A stretch of DNA of 64,000 nucleotides, taken from contig NC_045441.1 of the NCBI RefSeq assembly GCF_002776525.5, positions 85,641,215-85,705,214 on the forward strand, written 5' to 3'. The notes below the pieces were generated by a model, which did not search any database, was not told the DNA's origin, and was given only the letters and a program-made list of their open reading frames with translations. Source of the DNA: Piliocolobus tephrosceles (taxonomy: Eukaryota > Chordata > Mammalia > Primates > Cercopithecidae). Numbering within the stretch: the stretch's first letter is position 1; each line of letters opens with the position of its first letter. A program made the position numbers and the translations under genes. Below are positions 45,591-56,847 of the stretch, one piece after another.

Positions 45591-47232
45591 AAAGCAGCTG
45601 AATTGTTAGAAGATAAGACCTTGGGCAATCGCAAAGGGAAATGTTAGGAATGACAGTGTTTTAAGAAGCCCTCTTGGTCCTCAGTTGGCTGTGAAGGACA
45701 GGGCACAAGTATTGATAGGAACCATAAGTAGAATTTCACTGATATTGATTATTTATCTAAAACAACTGTGGGAAAGGCGACCCTCTTTTTCAGAGACAGA
45801 TTTTAAAGTAGCCTATAAGAAGAGGCAATAGAAATAGTTACTGAGACATAGAACTGAAAATATTCATTGCAAGCATTATGGAGGTTGTGTCATTAAACAA
45901 TGCTGCCAATTGAACACTAGGGTGGCAGAAATTCAGTGCTCAAAGGACACATAAAAATTAAGAGCGTTCGAATATGTTAAATGGGACAGATACCTTCCAT
46001 GACTGAGCCAGCCACTATTGCAATTTTTCAAACAATATAAACACACACAGAGAAAGCAAATGGAGGAGGGAATGGTATAATTTGGTGACTTTTCTGTCCA
46101 GTACAAAACTGATAAACTTGTTGCTATTATCCCATTTGTGGAATTCAGTTTATTCTCACAGGTTGAAGATTTGGCACATCTCTCACAGATTGGCATCTTA
46201 GCAAGGTTGACACCAAGATTCTTTCTGTTCACTTTCCTTCCCTCAGATATCTCTGAGACCTTGTGTGATATCTGGTATTATTGTGTTGAGTTTCAAAACA
46301 TAGTTTTGTCTGTGATAACTTTTAGGAGCTGAATAATGGTTTGTTTTCTAAGTTCCATTGATATAGGGCAAATACTGTGATAATCTTGTGTATCTTATTA
46401 ACGTTTTTCATCTTTAAAAAATGTAGCTCATGAGAGATTTACCAGTAAGTATATTCTGTCTTAAGTTACCAAAAGAATTACCAAGGCTGGAGTTGCTGCA
46501 GGCTCCTTCTCCCCAGCATTAAGAATCCACCCTGTTGAGAATGAGGGGAATAACACATTGAGGAGAATACATTTTGGGTTATTAATTTTGTGGAGATTTT
46601 AACTCACAAGGATGAATAAAATTTAATTTCTTTTGACCATAAGTTACAAGAAGATTTCTGTTTTTATACTGTAATTTCCTACTAAGAAATTGTACTGAGC
46701 ATTGTATTTAGATTGGGACATATCTGTAGTTCTATTTTATAATTAGACCATCTTAATGTCATTTAATCATATTGTAGATCTTCTAATGAGAAGTACTAAA
46801 CACTATGTCTGTATATCATTTGAGATGGGAATAGAAAAATGTACCAAATTTTCTCATATGGTGACAATATGGCTTGAAATTAAAACATTGTCAAGACATT
46901 TAAAATCCAAAATATATTATCTCCCATTATTGTGGAGAAAAGAAAGTATATTATGATGGCAGGTGGATACTTTACCCATCTATTAAAAGTCAATATTGGA
47001 ATGATTGTTTAAATTTTATGAAGTACACTATCATTTGATTGATTCATCTGTCTGTTCATTCACACAACCATCCATCCTTCGCTTGCCTTGAATACATGCC
47101 TTATGTTTCCCAAAGCAAATAAAGATCTTACTTCAAGCTTTAATTGGCACTGAGCAAGCAAGAAATATTTGAATGAGTAAAAACATGAATGAGTTCTGTG
47201 ATAAGCGCAAATCATTATTTAAATGTAACATA
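45591..47232. other. Unassigned intergenic DNA
   Basis: No gene, RNA or named repeat supported. Overlapping frames on opposite strands near 45933-46332 have no support. Confidence 0.45.
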
Positions 47233-47243
47233 AGATTAACAAT

Positions 47244-47570
47244 CCCAGTCGAGCGCGGTGGCTCACGCCTATAATCCCAGCACTTTGGGAGGCCGAGGCG
47301 GGCGGATCATGAGGTCAGGAGATCGAGACCATCCTGGCTAACACGGTGAAACCCTGTAACACGGTGAAACCCTGTTTCCACTAAAAATACAAGGCCTGGT
47401 GTGGTGGCGGTCGTAGTAGTAGTAGTCCCAGCTAGTAGGGAGGCTGAGGCAGAAGAATGGCGTGAACCCAGGAGGCGGAGCTTGCAACGAACTGAGATTG
47501 CACCACTGCACTCCAGCCTGGGCGACAGAGTGACACTCTGTCTCAAAAAGAAAAAAAAAAAAAAAAAAAA
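47244..47570 (+). mobile_element. AluY-like SINE with internal duplication
   Basis: Full AluY-type element ('ggcggatcatgaggtcagga', 'gagaccatcctggctaacac'). An 18-base unit, 'taacacggtgaaaccctg', occurs twice in tandem from 47339, and the right arm has an added GTA repeat near 47413. Flanked by the direct repeat 'agattaacaat' at 47233-47243 and 47571-47581. The opposite strand has frames of about 80 codons that are Alu by-products. Confidence 0.95.
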
Positions 47571-47657
47571 AGATTAACAATGCCATTTTACATTTATATT
47601 GTGCTATAGGAAGATATTTTAAAGAATGAGTATCTGCTACTGAATAAAATCACTGGC

Positions 47658-47963
47658 TTTTTTTTTTTTTTTTTTTTTGAGATGGAGTCTCGCTCTGTTG
47701 CCCAGGCTGGAGTGCAGTGGCGTGATCTCCGCTCACTGCAAGCTCCGCCTCCCGGGTTCACCTCATTCTCCTCCTGCCTCGGCGTCCCGAGTAGCTGGGA
47801 CTACAGCTGCCCGCCACCACGCCCAGCTAATTTTGTGTCTTTTTTAGTAGAGATGGGGTTTCTCTGTGTTAGCCAGGATGGTCTCCATCTCCTGACCTTG
47901 TGATCTGCCTGCCTCGGCCTTCCGAAGTGCTGGGATTACAGAGGTCAGCCACTGCGCCCGGCC
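47658..47963 (-). mobile_element. AluY-like SINE, minus strand
   Basis: Starts with the T run (A tail on the minus strand), then 'gagatggagtctcgctctgt', 'cccaggctggagtgcagtgg', and ends 'actgcgcccggcc'. Low divergence. Tail-to-tail with the plus-strand Alu 87 bp away. Confidence 0.97.
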
Positions 47964-48829
47964 GGATTTTTTAATATTGCACTGCTAGTATGCAATGGAC
48001 AGTGAATCACAAACTGATTTTTCTCTCCTAAACAAGGGTACTTCCCACTACACAGCACTACATTCTTGAAAAACATGGTCCTAGTTTCCTTTTTTATGCT
48101 TCTAGTTTTCTTTAAAAAAAAAAATCTGTGAAAATATAAATCCAAAGGGAAAGACTTTTTGACTGGTAGTAATTTGCATTTCTTAAGGTGCCCCCAGTGG
48201 CAACATAATTGATTTTGTTGCCATTGATTAAAAGTCACATTAAGTTTAAAACTGTCAGCTGAGACTAGAGATAATATTTTCATAATGTCTTTTAATAAAC
48301 ATGAAAGAAATGATTTCATTGCGTTTATAAATTTGATTAATGATATTTTCTCAGGACCAAAATAAATGAACTGCTCATTTCCAGGCCTAATTACTCAATT
48401 ACAGGTATATTCTCCTGTAATACATATATTGGATAGGAGAAGAATACTCCAGATATGGGTCTAGCAAATGACTAAAAATGGATTCTATTAGTAATTTCAG
48501 AAATCTCAAAATGATTATGTTTTTATCTGACAAAATAGGGAAGAATATTTTAATTCAGATTTTCACCATGGCAAAAATATGAATATGATCTGTTTTTATC
48601 TAAAAATAATTTTTCTATACAGGTATTTCTGAGCTCTTGACATGCCTCCTCCACTACTTTTTCTCCTTGAGCCTTCCACATCTCAGTAAATGGCAATTCA
48701 TTCTTCCAGTTTTTATGAAAATTTTGATTTAATACTTGACTCCTGTCTTTCTTCCCTATCAGTTCCATCTTCAAAGTAAAACCAGAATTTAGCCATTTTT
48801 GATTGTCACCACTGGTCTCCCTGCTTCTG
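47964..48829. other. Unassigned AT-rich spacer
   Basis: No gene found; minus frames at 47945-48319 and 48550-48840 have no supporting signals. Confidence 0.45.
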
Positions 48830-49050
48830 CTTTTGCCCATGTTTAGATAATGTCAATCCAGTGCCCTGTGTGATCACATTATGTCATTCTTTCACTCAAA
48901 AATCTCCAAGTTTCTCCTTTAATTGGAACAAAACCTAAAGTTTTAACTATGGCCAACAAGACTCTGTATGCCGTTTTTACCCTTCCAGTTACACTACCAC
49001 CCCAAATTATCTCTCTGACTCTAAATACTGCCTTCCACCATGTAGTGAAT
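48830..49050 (+). mobile_element. L2 LINE, left piece
   Basis: 'tgatcacattatgtcattct', 'aaaatctccaagtttctcct', 'aaaacctaaagttttaacta', 'tggccaacaagactctgtat' match L2 sense sequence. It continues at about 49840 after an insertion. Confidence 0.75.
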
Positions 49051-49839
49051 GATTGTAAGTTTATATAGCCTCGGTATCCATCTTTGAATGCAGGATTAAC
49101 TTTCTCATACCAGAGGCAGGGCTCAGTTACTCTTGACAGTTTCCAGTTCTACATCACATCAAATGGCTAAAGTTGGTGGCCAGAGATAAGAATTTAGAGG
49201 CATCTCTTCAGGCTAGCAAACTGACTCCCTGCTTTCCTGCTGTTGATATTTTCAAAGAGATATTTCAGGGATTTGCCTGTGAACTTAAGTGACGTGCACC
49301 CTATTACCTTACATATACTGCTAGCTGCCATGTGTTCGCTCTCTGCCTGACTCTTCATTCCTGCTTCACGTGACCTGGGGATGAATGACTACTCTCCTTA
49401 CTCAGTATGCCCTCCTTTGCCCATGATCTATATAACTAAATATCTTTAAACTTGTTTCTTCTTGGAGTGATGTATTAAATTTATGCCTTCCATCTGAATA
49501 ACCAGGAATTACCCCAGTCTGGGTTTCCCCCTGGATTCATGGAGGAACACAAAGTTGGGCTCCCAGTGTCAAAGCGATGGTCAGGCAGGCAGGCAGGTAT
49601 AAACTGGATATGAGTCAGTCAAGAGCCATAAGGGTAAATGAGTTTCCTGTTTACCCTTATCTCCTCTTCCCCAGAAAACTAGACATTAGGCTGTCTGTAA
49701 GGCAAAAAAAGTATCCCATGATTACTCTAAACAGTCATCTTCAGTACTTTGTCATTTCCCACTAGGGCAGAGTTGCTAGCTGCTCTGGTACTGGAACCCC
49801 AGTTTGGCTGGAGTCTTCCAAAACACACCATCACTCCAC
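49051..49839. other. LTR-like block inserted in L2
   Basis: This block separates two collinear L2 pieces, so it is very likely an insertion. It has LTR-like features: a TATA-like 'atctatataactaaatatc' near 49428, 'tgtattaaatttatgccttc' as a possible polyadenylation region near 49471, and a C/G-rich end near 49520-49570. I cannot name the family or fix the ends. A GGCA quadruplet repeat lies near 49582-49597. Confidence 0.35.
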
Positions 49840-50049
49840 TTCAGTTATTTTTGAGATGCTTAGGCATGCTCTATAATCAGGTCTTTGCAACTGTTATTCT
49901 CTTTGCCTTGGATGTTCCCCCCCATTTCTGCATGACTTCCTACTTGTCTTCTTTCGAATCTTTACATTAAATTCTCTGGATATGCTATCTAAGACATCAA
50001 CACATTATCCTTAAAAATAGAATTTTAAAAATCCTATTTTTAAAATACT
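49840..50049 (+). mobile_element. L2 LINE, middle piece
   Basis: 'caggtctttgcaactgttat', 'tctctttgccttggatgttc', 'tgcatgacttcctacttgtc', 'cgaatctttacattaaattc': the L2 sense segment following that at 48830-49050. Confidence 0.75.
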
Positions 50050-50277
50050 TGGAGACCAGCCTGGGACATATAGGGAGAAGCTATCTCTACAGATTCTTTT
50101 TTTTTTTTTTTTAATTAGTCGAACATGGTGGCGAGGACCTGTGGTCCCAGCTACTTGGGAGACCAAGGCAGGAGAGTCACTTGAGCTTGGGAGATTGAGG
50201 CTGCAATGAGCTGTGACCACACCACTGCACTCCAGCCTGGGCAACAGAGTGAGACCCTGTTTCTAAAAGAAAAAAAA
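50050..50277 (+). mobile_element. Alu fragment (AluJ or FLAM-like), 5' truncated
   Basis: Begins mid left arm ('ggagaccagcctgggacata'), has a T-rich interruption at 50097-50112 where the middle A region should be, then a right arm ending 'cagcctgggcaacagagtga' and an A tail. It interrupts the L2. Confidence 0.85.
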
Positions 50278-50297
50278 ATTATATCAAAATCAAATCA

Positions 50298-50362
50298 AAG
50301 TACTGCACAGGAATACAGTGCTTGGCACATGGTATGTTTTTAATAAATATTTGTTAAATAAA
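50298..50362 (+). mobile_element. L2 LINE, terminal piece
   Basis: 'acagtgcttggcacatggta' followed by 'ataaatatttgttaaataaa' is the L2 3' terminus, completing the element split by the LTR-like block and the Alu. Confidence 0.7.
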
Positions 50363-51524
50363 ATTTACCTGTGCTCTTCTTGACAGCATACATGTAAAAA
50401 TAATTAAATTTACAAAAGCATAAAAAAGGGCAAATCAAATTGTCAACTGCTCGAAGTTCCCACTCCCCCTAATTACTGCCTTTCATTTGGTAGCCCTATT
50501 TACAATACTCATGTGATTGTGTTTATAAACAGTCCCCAGACCTAGTGTGAATGTAAGTCACATGCCCTGAGGTCAGGTTTTCCTCCCCACATGTGTTTCT
50601 CCCCCAACTGTGAAATAGAGTCATACCTCTGAAAGCCAGACCTAAAAAGATGCATTATACCAAAGCCTAAAAGTGTTTCCATGTGACCTCTAGTTTCTAT
50701 TGCTGACCTAGCTTTGATTTTGAAAAATGACCTCAGGCTCCTTATCTGGGATCCATATACTTTCAGAGGACACAACCAACTGTATCACAAACTTTAAGGG
50801 CCAAATTTTCTCATTTCAACTGACTATCAATGTGTGCTGTACTTCCCAACAGCGCCTGCGGTGGTCTTATTCCTGGGGTACTACCACATCCTCTCTTGGG
50901 CCCTGAGCCAGCACATCACTCTCCTCTGCATCATGTACTCTGCCGATCTCCTCACAGTTCTTTGGTGCTCCAGCCTCTCTCCTATGATGAGAATATGGTA
51001 ATCAACTAGCAGTATCCAGCTTTTTTCCTTTAGAAAGTTCTTCTTTGGAAGTATGGTCTTCTTGATTGCATACCAGGTGCTACATGTCCACCTCTCAATT
51101 ATTCCATATGGAATTACTCCCTCTCCTGGAGTTGAAAGTACACGAATCTTTGTATCCCAGTGTTTGGACAGTTCGAAGGCATCAGCTCTACTTTCTGTCA
51201 GAAGCAGAAGATAAAGGCCTTAAAATTCTCAGCTTGGGGGAATTTGGTGCTCAATGTGCATGCTTCTGACACTCCAGTATCTACCCTTATGTCCCAAACC
51301 CTGCTTGCTGATAAATAAGAGTTCCAGCTTTCAGACGCCTATGCAGAATTTATTGACCCCTGTAGCTCTATATTATTTACCCTAGGTCAGACAGTTCTTT
51401 TAGAATTGCAAACTAGAATCACGTATTATCCAAGTCTCTGATTAACAGGTTAAACACCTATGCACCTATGTCTTGGGATGGATACAAAGGGAAGGGTATA
51501 TAAAAGCAGAATTATTTTTATAAA
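50363..51524. other. Unassigned intergenic DNA
   Basis: No gene or named repeat supported. Confidence 0.45.
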
Positions 51525-51850
51525 CATCCACTTATTAAACGATGTTTACCATATGCCTATTATATGTCAATCACTATTCTAGAGAGTTGACAGTATGCAA
51601 ACAAACCCTCTGCCCTCCTGGAACCTACATTCTATTGAGAGATAAAGATGATCAATAAGTAAATAAACTACATGTATATTAGATAACTAGAAATAATAAG
51701 AATAAAAGCAAGAGATGGAGATAATGCATTGATGTCTTAGATAGCTTATCCAGATAATTTATTGTAAAGATTTGAACGAAGTCATGAAGAAATCTGAGAG
51801 TGGGAGGTGATGTCCAAGACAAAGAGAATAACAGTTGCAAAGACCCGAGG
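51525..51850 (-). mobile_element. L2 3' region
   Basis: Reverse-complement L2: 'ccatatgcctattatatgtc', 'aatcactattctagagagtt', 'ccctctgccctcctggaacc', 'tacattctattgagagataa', then 'aataacagttgcaaagaccc'. Collinear with the L2 minus strand. Confidence 0.85.
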
Positions 51851-52675
51851 ATCTCAGTTACATTGGCCTGAGTGCCATCTTTTATCAAGATCTAGACAAT
51901 AAGTTTATCAAGAGCCAAGTCAGAGCCCTTTATCTAAATTTGACTGACCTTCTCCTCTCCTCTTATGGTAACTCATTAAACATTTGTTTTGTAGTTTATA
52001 GGAACGCTAGGAATGCAGATAAGCATAACTTTGCTACTTTCAGGCACAAACCATTAAAAACGATTTTAAATCATTTGATTCATGATATATTTTTAAAGAC
52101 TCTTAGTTGTTGAAACTGCAATATTGCTATAATTTTTGAGAAGTCTAGTGATACTCCCATCTTCGTTCAAAAGATAGAATTCATTAATTATTTGAAAATA
52201 ATTTAGGCTTTGAGAATTTGGCTTTGAAAGACCAGGAAGGGAAAGAAAGAGGCCAGAAATATTTTCTTTAGAATAAAATTTTGTTAATATCCTTAAAAAA
52301 AATCAAAGCCAATAATTTTAATGGATTAAATTTTAAATCTTATTTTTATAGAAGTAGAATAATTCAGATTAAAAGTTATATTTTATATTTTAAAAATTAC
52401 TTATATTTTAAGTAAAATCATAGTATATTGTAGTTCCCTTTCGAAGGATATTTGTTAAAATAAACTGAAGATATTAACCATTCTCTGATCTTGAGTTTAC
52501 CCTGTAGATGCTATCTGTGGTTTTGATCTTTCAGTTATTTGTATTTTCTTTGTACTTTGTACCTTTTTTCCCCTCAATATGAGGTTTAAGAATTTTGATA
52601 TGAATTGTATAAACATGCAAGTGCATAATGTCACAATATATTTTCTGACCTAGTATTATTTCTGGCAATACTTCT
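51851..52675. other. Unassigned AT-rich spacer
   Basis: Nothing recognised. Confidence 0.45.
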
Positions 52676-52685
52676 TAAAACATTT

Positions 52686-53005
52686 ATTTATTTATTTATT
52701 TATTTTTATTTTTTATTTTTTTTGAGACAGAGTCTCGCTCTGTCGCCCAGGCTGGAGTGCAGTGGCCGGATCTCAGCTCACTGCAAGCTCCACCTCCCGG
52801 GTTCCCGCCATTCTCCTGCCTCAGCCTCCCGAGTAGCTGGGACTACAGGCGCCCGCCACCTCGCCCGGCTAGTTTTTTGTATTTTTTAGTAGAGACGGGG
52901 TTTCACTGTGTTAGCCAGGGTGGTCTCGATCTCCTGACCTCGTGATCCACCCGTCTCGGCCTCCCAAAGTGCTGGGATTACAGGCTTGAGCCACCGCGCC
53001 CGGCC
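52686..53005 (-). mobile_element. Young AluYR-like SINE (Old World monkey lineage)
   Basis: Full-length minus-strand Alu with a long T/ATTT-rich tail. Compared with human AluY it has 'gtggccggatctcagctcac', 'cacctcgcccggctagtttt', 'gtgttagccagggtggtctc' and 'ttacaggcttgagccaccgc', changes typical of cercopithecid AluYR copies. It has very few other differences and is flanked by the perfect duplication 'taaaacattt' at 52676-52685 and 53006-53015. Tail and Pol III boxes look intact. It is the best single clue to the source lineage. Confidence 0.95.
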
Positions 53006-53061
53006 TAAAACATTTTTTTAATAGAAAGGTGTATATAGTCATGAAACTTTTTAGCCTGAAT

Positions 53062-53520
53062 GTGTTAAAATAAAACTTCAGACAAATTAAATGTAATGGA
53101 GTTTAACTGAGCAAGAAAAAAATAATTAACCAGTTGGGCAGCCTCCCAATCACTGCAGATTCAGAGAGACTCCAGATATACCTTGTGGTCAGAATAAATG
53201 TACAGACAAAAAAAAAAAAAAAAAAGAAAGTCACATACAGAAATTGGAAGTGAGGTACAGAAACAGCTGGATGGGTTACAGGTTGGTGTTTGCCTTATTT
53301 GAACACAGTTTGAACACTCAGCAGTGTATGAGTATTTGGGGTTGGCTCCTGGGATTGGTTAAGACTCAGCTATTGTTACAAGCAAATACTCTTAAGTTAG
53401 GTTTTCAATATTGTCTGTCTATTAAGGTAGGTGATGGTTCATCCACAAGGACTTAAATATAGAAGTAGGAAGTTCTTCTCAGGTTATATTTAGTTTGCTT
53501 TAATAAATGTAATATGTATC
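53062..53520. mobile_element. Medium-reiterated (MER/LTR-like) repeat, family uncertain
   Basis: Segments such as 'taatggagtttaactgagca', 'agagactccagatatacctt', 'gtcacatacagaaattggaa', 'gtgaggtacagaaacagctg' and 'gggttacaggttggtgtttg' match a known abundant primate repeat pattern that I cannot name safely. A pure A run lies at 53208-53224. Confidence 0.55.
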
Positions 53521-53555
53521 TTAAAATAACATGGGGTTAATTAGAAGCTGTGAGT

Positions 53556-53724
53556 TTTTGTTTTGTTTTGTTTTGTTATGTTGTTTGAATCAATGTCTCA
53601 CTGTTTCCCCAGCTGGAGTGCAGTGACATCATGGCTCACTACAACCTTTGTCTGAACTCAAGTGATCCTCTTGCCTCAGCCTCTCGAAGTACCGGGATTA
53701 CAACTGTAAGCTACCATGCATGGC
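53556..53724 (-). mobile_element. Alu monomer-like fragment
   Basis: (TTTTG)n start, then 'cagctggagtgcagtgacat', 'catggctcactacaaccttt', 'tcaagtgatcctcttgcctc', ending 'catgcatggc'. One arm only, diverged; a FLAM/FRAM-type or AluJ fragment. Confidence 0.8.
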
Positions 53725-53741
53725 AACTATTTTTTTTTTTT

Positions 53742-53815
53742 TAAGTCCACTGGCTTAATGATTCACGAGTTGGGCAGGCTCCCAATCAAAGTCTCTCAAT
53801 TAAAATCTAATTTAA
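53742..53815. repeat. Second partial copy of the 53.06-kb repeat
   Basis: 'cgagttgggcaggctcccaa' here parallels 'ccagttgggcagcctcccaa' near 53130, so it is a fragment of the same family in the same orientation, with the Alu monomer lying between the two copies. Confidence 0.5.
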
Positions 53816-54764
53816 AACCATTCCCTAATATTTGTACCTTGGCTTCTGTATAGATTCCAGTTATTGCTGTTTCTAATTGCTTCTCATTCACTTTGTATCT
53901 TTTACATCAGAATTTCTCATTCAAACACTTCCCTTTTCTTTTTATGTGGAGAACTGCCTTGTAGTTCACTCAGTCTTTCTACTCAGTACTGGACAGATTG
54001 TGATTTAAAGTGGCTTAGAACCTGTCATCCTGGATTATCACTTCACTGTCCCTATTGTGTGCTTGGCTATTTCCTAGATTATATAATTTCTTCTTTTTTT
54101 GATTTCCAATCCAATATTGCCATTGTACGTCCTCAGGTATAGCCTCCCAATATAGAGTACATGGAAGAAAAAAAATCTGATCATTTTTATTTATAAAAAT
54201 ATTTTTAATCTTAACCTCATACTTGTTAATGAATATGACTGGAATCCTAGACTGAAAATTATTTTCCCATAGACCTTTAAAGGAATTGGTATAATTGTTG
54301 TCTGACCTTTAATATTGCTGATAAAAATTCTAATGCTAGTCTAACTCCTTATTCTTTGAGTGATCCATTGTTTTATAATGTTTGTTGTTGTGTTTTGAAA
54401 ACTTTTAGTTATTCTTGGTGGTCTGAAAGTTCACAATAATACATTTATTTTGGTGAGTTTAAAAATTCATCCTTGTTGGAATTTGGAATTTATATCTTGA
54501 AGATTCTCATCTCTAATTAGCTCCAAAATGTTTTTTGTCTTTTTTTCTTTGCTTAATTTCTCCAAGAGTTTGAATTTCTTCTCTCTTCCTCAAAGTAATA
54601 TTAACAGGGTAGCTGAACTCCTGGATTAAACCACTAGATATCCTATCAATAAGCTCATTTAAAAAAATCTTTATTTTACCCTTCCTATTGAACATTTTAT
54701 TTCTTTTTTTTTTCAAAAAGTATTACTTTCTTGTGGTAAGAAGACTTAAAATGAGATATACCTT
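53816..54764. other. Unassigned AT-rich spacer
   Basis: No gene or named repeat supported. A 92-codon plus frame at 53864-54142 has no supporting signals. Confidence 0.45.
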
Positions 54765-54890
54765 CTTAAAAAATGTTAAGTATACTTTATCATATTAAGT
54801 ATAGGTACAATGTTGCACAGTAGATCTCTAGAGATTATTCTGCTTGCTTAACTGAAAATTTATGCCTGTTGATTCGTAACTCCCAATTTC
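54765..54890 (-). mobile_element. Host L1M, terminal 3' UTR piece
   Basis: 'taggtacaatgttgcacagt', 'agatctctagagattattct', 'gcttaactgaaaatttatgc' are the reverse complement of an L1M 3' UTR. The element is cut at 54890 by a plus-strand L1 and resumes at 56848. Confidence 0.75.
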
Positions 54891-55060
54891 ATGGAGAAAG
54901 GATAGTCTGTTCAATAAATCATGTTAGGGAAACTGGATATCCACATGCAGAATAATAAAATTATACCCCCATCTCACACCATATACAAAAATCAACTCAA
55001 AATGAATTAAAGACTTAAACACAAAACCTGAAACTGTAAAGCTACTAGAAGAAAACATAG

Positions 55061-55364
55061 GGGGAGTGGGCACAGTGACTCATGCCTATAGCCTAAGACT
55101 TGTGAAAGCCAAGGTGGGAAGATTGCTTAAGCTCAGGTGTTCAAGACCAGCCTGGGCAACATGGTGAAACCCTATCTAACAACAACAACAACAAAAAAAT
55201 TAGCTGGACTTGGTGGCACATGTCTGTGGTCCCAGGTATTTGGGAGGCTGAAGTGGGAGGATTGCTTGAGCCTGGGAGGTAGGGGTTATAATGAGCTGAG
55301 TTTGTGCTGCCACTGTACTCCAGCCTGGGTGACAGAGTGAGACTCCCTCTAAAAAAAATAAAAA
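55061..55364 (+). mobile_element. Alu (AluJ/S-like) inside the plus-strand L1
   Basis: Two arms from 'gggagtgggcacagtgactc' to 'cagcctgggtgacagagtga', with a CAA-rich middle linker (55181-55196). Flanked by 'agaaaacata'-type duplications at about 55049-55060 and 55368-55380. Confidence 0.9.
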
Positions 55365-56205
55365 AGAAAGAAAACATAAGGTAAAAAGTCCATAATATTG
55401 GTCTGGACAAAGATGTTTTGGCTATGGGCCCAAAAGCACGGGCAACAAAAGCAAAAATGGGCAAATGAGATTACATGAAACTAAAAAAACTTCTGTATAG
55501 CAAAGGAAGCAATCAACAGAATGAAGAAATAGCCTATAGAATGAGAGAAAATATTTGCAAGTAGTACATTGGATAAGAGGTTAATATCCAAGATAGATAA
55601 GGAATTCAAACAACTCAATATCAAGAAAACAACCCAATTAAAAAATGGGTAAAGAAACAGAATAAGCCTTTCTGTAAGAAAGACATACAAGTAGTCATCA
55701 GGTTTATGAAAAAATGCTCAGCATTACTAATCATCAGGGAAAGGTAAATCAAAATTACAGTGAGATATTGCCTCACTCCTGTTAGCATGGGTATTATCAA
55801 AAAGATGAAAAATAACAAGCGTTGGTGAGGATATGGAGAAAAGGAAACCCTTGTACACTGTTAGTGGGAAAGTAAATTAGTACAGCCATTATGGAAAATA
55901 GTATGTACATTCCTCAAAAAAATTAAAAATGGAACAATTATGTGATTCAACAGTTCTACTACTGGGTATATATCTAAAGGAAATGAAATCAGTATGTGGA
56001 AGAGGTATCTGGACTCCCTTGTTCACTGCAGCATTAATCACAATAGTCAAGATATGGAATCATTCTCAGTGTCCATCAACAGATAAATAGATTTTGAAAT
56101 GTGGAATATATACAAAATGAGATACTATTCAGCCTCAAAAAGGAAGGAAAACCTGTCATTTGTGACAACCTGGACAAACCTGAACATTATGTTATGTTAA
56201 AACAT

Positions 56206-56324
56206 AGTGGGGTGGGCACAGTGGCTCATGCCTGTAATCCCAACACTTGTGGAAGCCAAGGCAGGCAGATTGCTTAAGCTCAGGAGTTCGAGACCAGCCC
56301 AGGCAACATGCAAAACCCCATCTC

Positions 56325-56360
<36 letters not shown>

Positions 56361-56410
56361 CTGGACTTGGCATGTGTCTGTGGTCCCAGTGACTTGGGAG
56401 GCTGAGGTGC
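56206..56410 (+). mobile_element. 3'-truncated Alu with an expanded TA linker
   Basis: Left arm 'gggtgggcacagtggctcat' through 'caaaaccccatctctacata', then a TA repeat in place of the middle A-rich linker, then a short right-arm piece ending 'cttgggaggctgaggtg'. The last part of the right arm is missing. Confidence 0.85.
56328..56358. repeat. (TA)n microsatellite in an Alu linker
   Basis: About fifteen TA units between the two Alu arms. Confidence 0.95.
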
Positions 56411-56847
56411 ACAGAAAGACAAATACTACATCACACTTACTGTAGAGTGTTAAAAAAATTGAACTCCTAGGAACAGAGAGTAAAGTGATAGTTACTAGGG
56501 GGTGGGGAGTGGAGGGAGTGGGGAGATATTCATCAAAGATTTTATTAATTAAAAAACAATAAAATTATTATTGAACACAATTTTATTTAGACAGAAATAA
56601 GTTCAAGAGATCTATGGTATAAAATGTTGACCACAGTTGATAATGCTATGTTGTATACTCAAAAATTCCTAAGAGAATAGATTTTAATATTCTATTAAAG
56701 ATATAGAATATATAGATATATAAAGATAAAGAATAGATTTAGCTATTCTACAATGCGTACAGATATGAAAACATCATGTTTACACCTTAAATATGTACAC
56801 TTTTTAGCTTCAATTAAAAATAAATAAAAAATGGTTAATAAAAAACT

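Larger units (their letters stand above)
54891..56847 (+). mobile_element. L1 insertion in sense orientation, carrying two Alus
   Basis: ORF2 3' part ('gaaactggatatccacatgc', 'atctcacaccatatacaaaa', 'atgggtaaagaaacagaata', 'atatggagaaaaggaaaccc', 'tactattcagcctcaaaaag'), then a 3' UTR with 'gatagttactagggggtggg', ending in an A-rich stretch. Frames are broken throughout, so it is dead. It begins and ends within matching host sequence: 'aactcccaatttc' (54878-54890) and 'aagtccccatttc' (56848-56860) are a plausible 13-base target duplication with two differences. Confidence 0.85.

Noticed and set aside
47307..47903. Frames of 70-80 codons with 'SVAQAGVQWRDL'-type peptides
   Set aside because: These are the well-known antisense-Alu peptides and occur at several Alu copies here.
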